A stretch of DNA of 22,179 nucleotides from positions 1-22,179 of the IMG/VR virus record IMGVR_UViG_3300033156_000961; one strand, written 5' to 3'. The notes beneath the pieces are model-generated. The model did no database searches. It saw only the letters and a program-made list of their open reading frames with translations, and was not told where the DNA came from. The translations under genes and the position numbers were made by a program. The stretch comes from a virus. Below, piece by piece: positions 6,047 through 13,141 of this stretch. How positions within the stretch are numbered: position 1 is the stretch's first letter; every line of letters starts with the position of its first letter.

Positions 6047-7016
6047 TATGATATATTACACATCCAGCTTTCTCGTTGAGAACATCTGCGCCGAATCTCA
6101 TCGTTACAGAAAGTCCAACTAGGTCATGGATTGGATCATCATACTGTTCTATTGTGATGTCACGCTTCATGCAGATGACACCAAGGTCATTTTTAGATAG
6201 CACTATAGCAGTAACATCTGAGCCTGCAGTTGTATCATCCCAAGTTGGTGATGATGAATCTGTTGCGGTACAGGTGTATGGAGTTAAACCCATGACTTTT
6301 GGAATCTTTCCTTCTGTTAGAGATGTGTTTGTTCCAGCATATGCAACATACGCTAGATTTGAATCGCTGAGTAGATATCCCTCTGCTGTTGGATGTGTAA
6401 CTAATGTATCTGCAAGATAGTTTTGTTTTTTGACTTTAGAGATACCCAATGCTACATCAGATACTGCAATGTGTGGACCAGCTGGATTAAGAGTGTTCGT
6501 GGTTATTTTATTTGCACCATTTAATATTTTGTTCAAGCACTCTCTGTTTAGAGCATTTTCCATCTTAGCTCCAGCCTTCTTGAGTTCAAGCTCGACTACA
6601 TCGAACAGAGAATCTTCTATTAGCTCATTAGTTATCAGTGGTCTAACTCCCCATTTGTCTATTGTAATATCTTGCTTGGTGTAAGTCTGAATATCTATGT
6701 TTATAGCAGCACCTTCAGCTACTTTTTCTGCATAACTTCCGGTCTCACCCTTGATAAATCGCACTGAGTATGAATCAGCTTTAATTACTGGGAAAATCTC
6801 TCTAAAACACTTGAAGGGTTCAGCACCTTCTATGATTGTTTTGTAGACTTCCTCCTGAACTAATGTTGAATTATTTATTGCATCTTTGTCTGATTGCAAT
6901 AATTTGTGTGTGTTCTCTCCAACAGCTTTCTTGAAGGACTCTTTATTTAGGAGTCTGCTTCTCTCTGCATTTCCTGCAAAGCCATATTCTAATAGTTTAG
7001 AAAGTTTGTGAGTCAT
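6042..7016 (-). CDS. Major capsid protein, HK97 fold (324 aa)
   Basis: The N-terminal ~40 residues are helical and charged (delta-domain-like). They are followed by an N-arm and E-loop region around residues 70-125 (R-E-I-F-P-V-I-K-A-D-S-Y, then G-S-Y-A-E-K-V-A-E-G-A-A-I), a spine-helix region (ITNELIEDSLFDVVELELKK) and a P-domain/A-domain end with a G-K-I-P-K-V-M-G-L strand. The terminal VLSKNDLGVICMKRDITIEQ and L-S-V-T-M-R-F-G-A-D-V-L-N-E-K-A segments are typical for this fold. Length is normal for the family. It lies between decoration and connector genes, with a TGTATGTT element 33 nt upstream and a hairpin terminator behind it. No obvious protease cleavage site can be fixed from sequence alone. 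There is no clear Shine-Dalgarno, so a leaderless mRNA is likely. Confidence 0.88.
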   Translation of the reverse strand: MTHKLSKLLEYGFAGNAERSRLLNKESFKKAVGENTHKLLQSDKDAINNSTLVQEEVYKTIIEGAEPFKCFREIFPVIKADSYSVRFIKGETGSYAEKVAEGAAINIDIQTYTKQDITIDKWGVRPLITNELIEDSLFDVVELELKKAGAKMENALNRECLNKILNGANKITTNTLNPAGPHIAVSDVALGISKVKKQNYLADTLVTHPTAEGYLLSDSNLAYVAYAGTNTSLTEGKIPKVMGLTPYTCTATDSSSPTWDDTTAGSDVTAIVLSKNDLGVICMKRDITIEQYDDPIHDLVGLSVTMRFGADVLNEKAGCVIYHK

Positions 7017-7048
7017 ATAAATACTTGTTTTTTAATTCACATATTATA

Positions 7049-7056
7049 AACATACA
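7049..7056 (-). promoter_or_regulatory. Candidate late promoter of the major capsid gene
   Basis: Minus-strand TATGTATGTTTATAATATG joins the TGTATGTT word to a TATA-like TTTATAAT about 27-34 nt before ATG 7016. A start of transcription about 26 nt past the TATA would fall only a few bases before the ATG, fitting the absent Shine-Dalgarno. Confidence 0.6.
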
Positions 7057-7110
7057 TAGATTTATTGAATACTAAATATGTATCTACTATAATTGAGATG
7101 ATGTGATTAC

Positions 7111-7512
7111 TTATACCAACAGTACCTTAGCTGTGCCATCTGCAGAGGTCTGCGTTTCCAAAGCTATAGCATATACTCCAGATGGAATAGCTCCAGAGAT
7201 TTTACTCCACTTTCCTTCATCAACTAAATGAAGTCTATCTCCAGCTGTACAGTGGCTAGCTCCAGAGATAATAACTCTGACTATGTTTCCAGGACCATAA
7301 ACAGCTATTGGTTTCCCATCAGTTTGGCTATAGGCAGCTACTCCTACACAGCCTCCTTGCTCAGTGCCTATTCCAGTCCCAGGAGCTTTCACTTTAAAAG
7401 CATCAACTGCATATACCCCCTGACCTTTGTAGATGGTTCCAGAGGCATCATAATCAAATGCTAAAGTACCTTCTTGAATTATGATCGGATCACTTGGGCT
7501 AGTAAAGCTCAT
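7111..7512 (-). CDS. Capsid decoration protein, DUF2190-like (133 aa)
   Basis: Pattern of small capsid-surface proteins of the DUF2190 type: F-D-Y-D-A-S-G-T-I-Y-K-G-Q-G-V-Y-A-V near residue 20, a glycine-rich middle with G-V-A-A-Y, then I-A-V-Y-G-P-G-N-I-V-R-V-I-I-S-G, A-G-D-R-L-H and the final A-I-A-L-E-T-Q-T-S-A-D-G-T-A-K-V-L-L. It is all beta, lacks Trp clusters and enzymatic residues, and stands just upstream of the capsid gene, as decoration genes usually do. AGGA precedes ATG 7512. I consider the class secure and the exact family likely. Confidence 0.75.
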   Translation of the reverse strand: MSFTSPSDPIIIQEGTLAFDYDASGTIYKGQGVYAVDAFKVKAPGTGIGTEQGGCVGVAAYSQTDGKPIAVYGPGNIVRVIISGASHCTAGDRLHLVDEGKWSKISGAIPSGVYAIALETQTSADGTAKVLLV

Positions 7513-7534
7513 ACTTTATCTTTTTCCTATATTA

Positions 7535-7550
7535 TAACATTAAGTATACA
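7535..7550 (-). promoter_or_regulatory. Candidate late promoter of the decoration gene (variant)
   Basis: Minus-strand ATGTATACTTAATGTTATAA carries split forms of the late word (TGTAT and ATGTT) followed by TATAATATAGG, ending 23 nt before ATG 7512. Weaker match than the capsid copy. Confidence 0.4.
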
Positions 7551-7561
7551 TATATGAGACA

Positions 7562-8257
7562 TTAGTCTTCGGAATAAACTATTCCACCCATTACCCTAAG
7601 AGAGCTTTCGAGTTGTTCTTCTTCCTCATTTTCTTCGATAATAGTCTTTGGTTTAGCTTTGGATTTTGATTTCTCCATTTCTTCTAGCTGTTTTTCTAGT
7701 TCAGAAATTTTATCATCCCTAGCTTTAATAGCTAGTTCCAATTCTTTTTCCTCTGTTTCCTTGGACAATACCTCGATTAATTTATCTATCTTAGCATTAA
7801 GATCTTCTATAGCCTTTTTTGGATATGGATATTTTTCAGGATTAGGATACTTACCACCCTCTAGTTTATTGATTAACTTTGCTAGTTCTTCGATGTCTTT
7901 TTTCGTAACTGTTTCCTTTTTGAGTAGGTCTTTTATCTTTTCTTTAATCACACTGACTAAACCGCCTTTCTCTTCCTCTTCCTGGGTTTCTTCTTCAGTT
8001 TCCTCTTTTTTCTTCTCCTCCTCATCCTCACACTCTTCGTCTTCACATTCTTCCGCTTTGGGCTCTAGAAGATTAGTAACTATTCCTCGAAGACTTTCTA
8101 TCTCTCTCTCTAGTTCACTAATTCTCTCTTGGATATTATCTGTTTTCTCTTCTGTTTTCTCTTCTACCACATCATTCTCGACTAATTCCTCATCTTCAGT
8201 GGCTGCTTCTTCAGTTGCTGTTTCCTCTACCACCTCAATGTTCTCTTCTTCCGGCAT
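7562..8257 (-). CDS. Nested scaffold protein from an internal in-frame start (predicted, 231 aa)
   Basis: Inside the protease fusion, exactly at the junction between protease and acidic coiled-coil tail, an in-frame ATG at 8257-8255 (MPEEENIEVVEE) is preceded by AAAGGTAAT, a usable ribosome site, and 27 nt upstream by an exact TGTATGTT element (8284-8291) like those of other late genes. A separate scaffold would thus be produced in excess over the protease, as lambda does with Nu3 inside gene C. The product is all acidic linker and heptad-like coil with many Glu and Lys and no Trp. This is a prediction from signals, not shown. Confidence 0.5.
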   Translation of the reverse strand: MPEEENIEVVEETATEEAATEDEELVENDVVEEKTEEKTDNIQERISELEREIESLRGIVTNLLEPKAEECEDEECEDEEEKKKEETEEETQEEEEKGGLVSVIKEKIKDLLKKETVTKKDIEELAKLINKLEGGKYPNPEKYPYPKKAIEDLNAKIDKLIEVLSKETEEKELELAIKARDDKISELEKQLEEMEKSKSKAKPKTIIEENEEEEQLESSLRVMGGIVYSED

Positions 8258-9226
8258 ATTACCTTTTTCATTATTACATTCACAACATACAGAATTTAAA
8301 TTTAAATCATTATACTTTGATTTAGATATTACTACAAATCCCGATTTTTCATTAACTGGTAACGAACAGATAGATACCTCAAATATATTTATAGCATCAA
8401 GAACTTCTATACATTTTGATTCATCGCATTCCTCGTGAGATAATATAACTTCACAGCCTATTGAAAATCCATTAAATTCTCCATTTAGTATAGATTCCCA
8501 TATTTTATCTGCTATTTTAAGATCTTTTCTGATTTCAGCGACTATAAATAATCCATTATCATCTACCCTTGTTTTTAGATTTCCATAGGATTTGAGAATT
8601 CTTCCTATCTGAATATTCTTATGAACTAACATTAGATTAGAATAATTTGGATCTGATATAAGAGTTTCTAATCCTGTTTTGAGTACAGAAATTGGTATGA
8701 ATTGGTTTTCACTATCCACTACAGCTACAGATGCATATCCAGCTATAATTCTTCTACCATCAGATGCTTTATCTATTATTTCTAAGTTACCGTTTAAATT
8801 GAATGGGATTTTTTTAGACATCTCTACCACTTTGAAATCATTTACAGGAACTAAGTCTAATTCATATAATGGGATGTAGCTAGTATAGCTTCCAGCATTA
8901 TTATAATGGATATGTACATACTTAGCTACATCTTCATAATTACATTTTAAGATATCTGTAAATAATCTGTATAATCTAAAATCAATTGCTTCTTTTAGTT
9001 TGTCAGAAAAATCTTCACCTCTAATGACTATGTCTATATCATTACTAGACTTTCCTTGAGTAGCTAGAGACCCAACTATCATTATCAAGGGTTTTCTTAA
9101 AGATATTGGTTTTATATTCTCTAACACCTTTTCTTTAGATATAGAAATATCACTATGTTTACCACTTGGTGGAGTTGAAGCATAAGCCTCCTCTCCAAGT
9201 TGAGATAATTCTTTTATATCATTCAT
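7562..9226 (-). CDS. Fusion: pol-beta-type nucleotidyltransferase + prohead protease (XkdF/S78-like) + scaffold
   Basis: Numbering from ATG 9226 (554 aa). Residues ~35-130 form a minimal nucleotidyltransferase: G52-S53 (VGSLATQGKSSNDIDIVIRG), D63 and D65 of the D-x-D pair, and a candidate third Asp D124 in Y-E-L-D-L-V-P. Residues ~145-305 are a capsid maturation protease: H202 in L-V-H-K-N, S255 in G-E-F-N-G-F-S-I-G, and an I-F-E-V-S-I-C-S-L-P-V-N segment. The rest is a very acidic linker followed by coiled coils, as in scaffolds that are digested during maturation. The ATG overlaps the TGA of the holin-like gene (ATGA); a TTG nine bases earlier is less likely. A nested start at 8257 may give free scaffold. 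A nucleotidyltransferase joined to a capsid protease is unusual, and its substrate is unknown. Confidence 0.82.
   Translation of the reverse strand: MNDIKELSQLGEEAYASTPPSGKHSDISISKEKVLENIKPISLRKPLIMIVGSLATQGKSSNDIDIVIRGEDFSDKLKEAIDFRLYRLFTDILKCNYEDVAKYVHIHYNNAGSYTSYIPLYELDLVPVNDFKVVEMSKKIPFNLNGNLEIIDKASDGRRIIAGYASVAVVDSENQFIPISVLKTGLETLISDPNYSNLMLVHKNIQIGRILKSYGNLKTRVDDNGLFIVAEIRKDLKIADKIWESILNGEFNGFSIGCEVILSHEECDESKCIEVLDAINIFEVSICSLPVNEKSGFVVISKSKYNDLNLNSVCCECNNEKGNMPEEENIEVVEETATEEAATEDEELVENDVVEEKTEEKTDNIQERISELEREIESLRGIVTNLLEPKAEECEDEECEDEEEKKKEETEEETQEEEEKGGLVSVIKEKIKDLLKKETVTKKDIEELAKLINKLEGGKYPNPEKYPYPKKAIEDLNAKIDKLIEVLSKETEEKELELAIKARDDKISELEKQLEEMEKSKSKAKPKTIIEENEEEEQLESSLRVMGGIVYSED
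8284..8291 (-). promoter_or_regulatory. Late-promoter-like TGTATGTT inside the protease-scaffold gene
   Basis: Exact copy of the late word within coding sequence, 27 nt before the internal ATG 8257 and preceded by AT-rich sequence. It would direct scaffold-only mRNA. A single word inside a gene could also be chance. Confidence 0.4.
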
Positions 9227-9447
9227 ATTAAACAATTTATTATAACACCAAGTATTGCTACAATCAGACTTATGGTTCCAGCAATAGTTGCTACTCTAAT
9301 GTTTAATTTTATATTACTCTTCTCAAGAGCTCTAATTCTTTTTTCTAGAGAGTTCAGCTCTTTATTAACATATTCCAAAGAGGAAATAGTAGAGCCACGA
9401 AACTCTGCTAGATTAATATCCCATTTAGTAAATTTAGAAGTATCCAT
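9223..9447 (-). CDS. Coiled coil plus membrane anchor, XhlA/holin-like (74 aa)
   Basis: The first ~50 residues are a charged helix with heptads (LEYVNKELNSLEKRIRALEK), then one hydrophobic span of about 22 residues (VATIAGTISLIVAILGVIIN) at the C-terminus. This is the layout of small XhlA-type proteins that accompany holins, with the coiled coil in the cytoplasm. It ends in ATGA overlap with the nucleotidyltransferase-protease gene. Its place inside the head genes is odd for lysis; a membrane tether for prohead assembly is an alternative. No signal peptide. Confidence 0.6.
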   Translation of the reverse strand: MDTSKFTKWDINLAEFRGSTISSLEYVNKELNSLEKRIRALEKSNIKLNIRVATIAGTISLIVAILGVIINCLI

Positions 9448-9456
9448 ATTACTACA

Positions 9457-9834
9457 TTAATTTCTTAATATACAAATTGCTCCTGCAACTCCATCAAAAA
9501 TTAGCGGAATACATGTAACTCTCTTGTAATCATCTGATATATTCAAACTCTGGGTAACTATCTTTTTGGATTTCATTGCTCTATCCAGCAAAGTTTTTTT
9601 ATTTTTAAGAATCTTTCTGATAGAAGAATTAGCAAGTTTATTCTTGTATTTTATTGTTCCATCATCAGTGACAAGTACTATCGGCTTATCAATATAATCA
9701 CATACAAGTTTTAGTAATCTAAACGCCTCTCCATCATAACCAGAATTTATTTCTTCAGCTAATTGTTTTGTAATCTCTTTAAGTTCATCATCAAGTTTCT
9801 TGAGATTCTCTATGTGATAGTCAAGTTCTTTCAT
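9457..9834 (-). CDS. Coiled coil plus PAS-like sensory fold (125 aa)
   Basis: Residues 1-30 are a charged helix (KKLDDELKEITKQLAEEINS). Residues ~45-125 look like a PAS domain: helix, then a D-K-P-I-V-L-V-T-D-D-G-T-I-K-Y-K-N-K-L-A strand-turn-strand, which matches the 'v-x-D-x-x-G-x-i-x-y-x-N' PAS start. After a short helical middle come the closing strands V-T-C-I-P-L-I-F-D-G-V-A-G-A-I-C-I-L. There is no kinase, cyclase or HTH part, so it may be a binding or dimerisation module. It has its own late-type element 41 nt upstream. PAS in a capsid cluster is unexpected; the call depends on pattern only. Confidence 0.5.
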   Translation of the reverse strand: MKELDYHIENLKKLDDELKEITKQLAEEINSGYDGEAFRLLKLVCDYIDKPIVLVTDDGTIKYKNKLANSSIRKILKNKKTLLDRAMKSKKIVTQSLNISDDYKRVTCIPLIFDGVAGAICILRN

Positions 9835-9874
9835 ATTACATCAGTTATCATTCACTAACTTATAGATAAAATAT

Positions 9875-9882
9875 AACATACA
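9875..9882 (-). promoter_or_regulatory. Candidate late promoter element (TGTATGTT) for the PAS-like gene and following genes
   Basis: Minus-strand CTGTATGTTATATTTTATC ends 41 nt before ATG 9834, in the 55-bp gap behind the ligase fusion. It could give the PAS, holin-like and protease genes a transcript independent of the ligase. Confidence 0.45.
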
Positions 9883-9889
9883 GTTAAAC

Positions 9890-12800
9890 CTATAGTTTAT
9901 TAAAGAATTTCTTTTTTGATTCCTCTCTATATTTTTCTCTGCCAAATTTCTTAACTTTTGATGCCTTTGTTGGGTAGTTATATCCAATATCAGCGTGTTT
10001 TATACTATCCATTGGTTTTGGATTTTCGATTGCCTTCCAAACTTCCCATCTAGCTGTTTTATCTGGCCTCTTGAGACATTTTATGATAAACCTGCCTTTT
10101 AATATCTTATCATCTTTAGTCTTGTCTGGATAGAAGAAATATTCATGACAATCATCTCTTGCAACTCCTGTTTTTACTTTACCTATATAGAAGCAGGACA
10201 TATATGCCCACTTATATGGATTTGACCCAACATCACCAGGTTCTATCCAGTATGAATATTCAGGCATATCTAGCTTCTCTATAAGTTTTGCTCCTTTTAA
10301 ATCTATAAGTGGTTCTTTTTCTTTACTCTTCTTTGTGATATCAACCTCTTTGGGTTCAGCACTTGGTTTTACTATTGCTAGACTATGTGCTACATTCATA
10401 ATACCACCAGCTGTCTTTCTATGAGCTCCTGTATACATTTTATAATAGTCTTGTATCGTATTATCAGTAAATACCCATTGTATAAGCATTTTTTCTCCTA
10501 CAGAGCATCTCATATCTGTATGAACGGAGTGGCCTTTAATAATATCAGCGAGGGATTTCTTACCTTTATCATAAGCATCCTTTTCTTCTTGTGTTATCCC
10601 TCTAATGTGATGTTGAAACCATATCCTTCCAGATTTTGGATTGATATATAGCTCTTTAGGAAGAGGCTCGTTGTCTTTAGCTATTGAATCATATATATCT
10701 TTGGGGATTTTACCACTTTCTACCCAGTTTTTTATATCATCTTTCTTTATCGATTTATTATTAATAATATTATCTATATTTAATCTTTCAATATCTAATT
10801 CTCTTATTCTAGATGCTAATTTAATAATCTCATTAGTTATCTCTTCTCTCTTTTTTAATAAAGATTTTGTGTCTATATCTAATTTATTTTCTCCTCTAAT
10901 GTGTCTCAATTCTTCTACTGGTATTCTCTTTGGCTCCATTAGAGATAGTTTATTAACCAAAGATACTGTATCTGTTTTATTTTTTTCTGGTATCAATTCC
11001 ATCACTCTTCCAATATAGAAAGAGTATCTTGGAAATTTCTCATTAACTGGATTATCATATCTAAGAAATTCCTCTCCAGCTATCCGTAGTATATCACCAA
11101 TATTAGCTTTAATATTAGTATTGTCTGTCTTACCCAGTACCATCTCATATTGTCCAGTTTTACCTATAGAATCTTTACCTCTATAGAATTTACCATCTGA
11201 TAATATTCCAACTGAGTGATACCAATCCTTTGTTTTCATTGACACTAACGCATCGTAATAGTCCTTATCAATATCAAGACCTATCCAATAATTATAAGTT
11301 CCTTTACTTCCTTTAACTAAATGTTTTTCTAGAACTCTTCCATCATATTCATGATAAATCTTAGCTTTTCCCCAACCATGATTTGTTGGAGCATCATATG
11401 GATGAGATAACAATTTTATCATTACACCCTCTGCTATAAACTTCGGTCTATCTATTTTATGATTTATAATATTATCTATGGCTTTATTTATACTAGATAT
11501 GTTAGATACTATATAGGCATCTGTCTTCTTATTATCGATATTAGTTGTAGTTCTTTCTATCCATATATGTTTAGATGATTTTATCCTTTGTAAATATTCT
11601 AATCTTTCGTGGAGAGGAAATGATCTGATATCTTCTCCATCATAGAATAGACAGTCAAATGCATATACATATGCATAGTCTTTTAATTCTTCTGGTGATA
11701 TCTTCTTTGCATTTAATAATGAGTTAGCTACAGTTCTATGAAGTATTTCTTTTCCATCCTTATCTAGTGCTATGAATTCTCCATCTATAATTGTATTCGG
11801 TGGAAGTAATTCTTTTAATTCTTTAATAATTTCTGGAAGTCTGGATGAAACATCTGGAGATTTTCCTTTTAATAATTCTGGATCTACATATACAAATGGC
11901 TCATCTCCAGACTTACCAAGAGTTATTCTAAGACCATCAGCCTTGATGTCTATAAGTAATTTTTCATTCAGCCATTTAGCATTCCTTAGTTCTTCATCTA
12001 TAGTTTCAAGTTGAAATCTATAGTAAGGTTTTGCTGTAGACCAATATTTCTTTTTAATCTTTGATTTAGTAACTATAATTTCTGATCTCTTTTTATCCCA
12101 ATCCTTTGCTTCATCATATGATTTTGGAGGATAAGATTTCATATACTTTTCAGATTCTTTATAGCATTTCCAATAAGAGGATTTTTTAGCCTTCTCTGGG
12201 TCCTTTCCAGTATATTCTCTATAGAGATTTTCATCAAAAGGTGGTATAATTGTGAAGTATACACTTCTAAGCACATCAACTAATTTAGCAAAGTATCTAT
12301 ATACTAAATCTAAAGTCCAATCTCCCCATTTCTCTCCTTTCTTTAGTTTTGGATAAGCTGAATTTCCTAAATATCTTAAATCTGCTATACATTCTCTCCA
12401 TCTCTCTTTAACATTTTTCATGTCAGAATCGATGCCTTCTCTTTTAAATTCATCTGGATGGAGTTTATTTTCTAATTTGCTTTTTAATGTGATTACAGAA
12501 TCTTCAGTCAATATCTTTCCATTATATTTAGATAATTCATTCTTAATATCTTTGATTTTATTTTCTAGACTTTTTCTAAGATTAGTCAAATATATTCTTT
12601 CTGGTTTTAATCTATCAGCTAGGTCTAATAATTCTTTAAATGTAGCTTTATGGTCATTTGGTTTTCTTTTATCGTATTCACCAACACCAATTATCCAGAT
12701 ACTTTCTTTTATTAAGTCTTGTTCATATTTACCTAGTCTATCAAATTCTGGTATAATAGATATCTTTTTGTTACGATATGATAATCTAATCCCGATTGCT

Positions 12801-13141
12801 GGCTTACCAACCATTGGTGGTATAGCCATAAAATTGAAGTGAACATGATATAAGTTTATTGATTCTGATATATGCTTGAAATTGCCTTTGAGATCGATAT
12901 TATCTAACACACCTTTAGATGATAAAACTGGTACATTTGGATATTTTTTAAGATAGTTCTTGAGATAGTGGAAATGATCCTCATCTGATTGAGTCACTAT
13001 AATATAATCAACTTTTTTGTCATATTTAACTGATGGATCTATCCAAATAGCATGTCCATCTATATCTAGTAATAAACTAAAATGTTTTTTATTAGGTGTA
13101 GTTAGTGAAGCTGATGTTCCTAATGAAATTATTTTAATCAT
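9890..13141 (-). CDS. Fusion: metallo-beta-lactamase fold + ATP-dependent DNA ligase + LigD phosphoesterase-like domain
   Basis: 1083 residues. (1) Residues 1-215: MBL fold (ISLGTSASLTTP; F-S-L-L-L-D-I-D-G). The usual H-x-H-x-D-H is Q51-S-D53-E-D55-H56, and the late T-H is T-N (L-T-N-L), so metal binding is altered. (2) Residues ~385-720: nucleotidyltransferase/OB core of ATP-dependent ligases: K400-A-D-G-L-R (AMP-accepting Lys), D-G-E 453-455, F-D-C-L-F-Y-D-G 495-502, E-G-V-M-I-K 571-576, W-G-K-A-K 590-594. All motifs are intact. (3) Residues ~760-800 coiled coil, then 835-1045: W-F-Q-H-H-I-R-G, H871-S-V-H874-T-D-M-R878 and I-Q-W-V-F, like the H-Y-D-F-R-L-E core of LigD 3'-phosphoesterase, with an insert. 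The ATG overlaps the upstream HIT gene (ATGA). Expected role: sealing or trimming DNA ends. The location inside the head genes is remarkable. Confidence 0.85.
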   Translation of the reverse strand: MIKIISLGTSASLTTPNKKHFSLLLDIDGHAIWIDPSVKYDKKVDYIIVTQSDEDHFHYLKNYLKKYPNVPVLSSKGVLDNIDLKGNFKHISESINLYHVHFNFMAIPPMVGKPAIGIRLSYRNKKISIIPEFDRLGKYEQDLIKESIWIIGVGEYDKRKPNDHKATFKELLDLADRLKPERIYLTNLRKSLENKIKDIKNELSKYNGKILTEDSVITLKSKLENKLHPDEFKREGIDSDMKNVKERWRECIADLRYLGNSAYPKLKKGEKWGDWTLDLVYRYFAKLVDVLRSVYFTIIPPFDENLYREYTGKDPEKAKKSSYWKCYKESEKYMKSYPPKSYDEAKDWDKKRSEIIVTKSKIKKKYWSTAKPYYRFQLETIDEELRNAKWLNEKLLIDIKADGLRITLGKSGDEPFVYVDPELLKGKSPDVSSRLPEIIKELKELLPPNTIIDGEFIALDKDGKEILHRTVANSLLNAKKISPEELKDYAYVYAFDCLFYDGEDIRSFPLHERLEYLQRIKSSKHIWIERTTTNIDNKKTDAYIVSNISSINKAIDNIINHKIDRPKFIAEGVMIKLLSHPYDAPTNHGWGKAKIYHEYDGRVLEKHLVKGSKGTYNYWIGLDIDKDYYDALVSMKTKDWYHSVGILSDGKFYRGKDSIGKTGQYEMVLGKTDNTNIKANIGDILRIAGEEFLRYDNPVNEKFPRYSFYIGRVMELIPEKNKTDTVSLVNKLSLMEPKRIPVEELRHIRGENKLDIDTKSLLKKREEITNEIIKLASRIRELDIERLNIDNIINNKSIKKDDIKNWVESGKIPKDIYDSIAKDNEPLPKELYINPKSGRIWFQHHIRGITQEEKDAYDKGKKSLADIIKGHSVHTDMRCSVGEKMLIQWVFTDNTIQDYYKMYTGAHRKTAGGIMNVAHSLAIVKPSAEPKEVDITKKSKEKEPLIDLKGAKLIEKLDMPEYSYWIEPGDVGSNPYKWAYMSCFYIGKVKTGVARDDCHEYFFYPDKTKDDKILKGRFIIKCLKRPDKTARWEVWKAIENPKPMDSIKHADIGYNYPTKASKVKKFGREKYREESKKKFFNKL

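Noticed and set aside
6076-6684. Plus-strand ORFs opposite the capsid gene
   Set aside because: The capsid protein is unambiguous on the minus strand, and no promoter or ribosome site supports the opposite frames.
7659-8438. Long plus-strand Ser-rich ORF opposite the scaffold region
   Set aside because: It is the reverse shadow of Glu/Lys-rich coiled-coil codons (GAA/GAG read as TTC/CTC); no ribosome site, and the minus-strand protein has clear domains.
10385-12842. Several plus-strand ORFs opposite the ligase fusion
   Set aside because: Low-complexity Ser/Leu/Ile translations without ribosome sites, lying entirely under a protein with intact ligase motifs.
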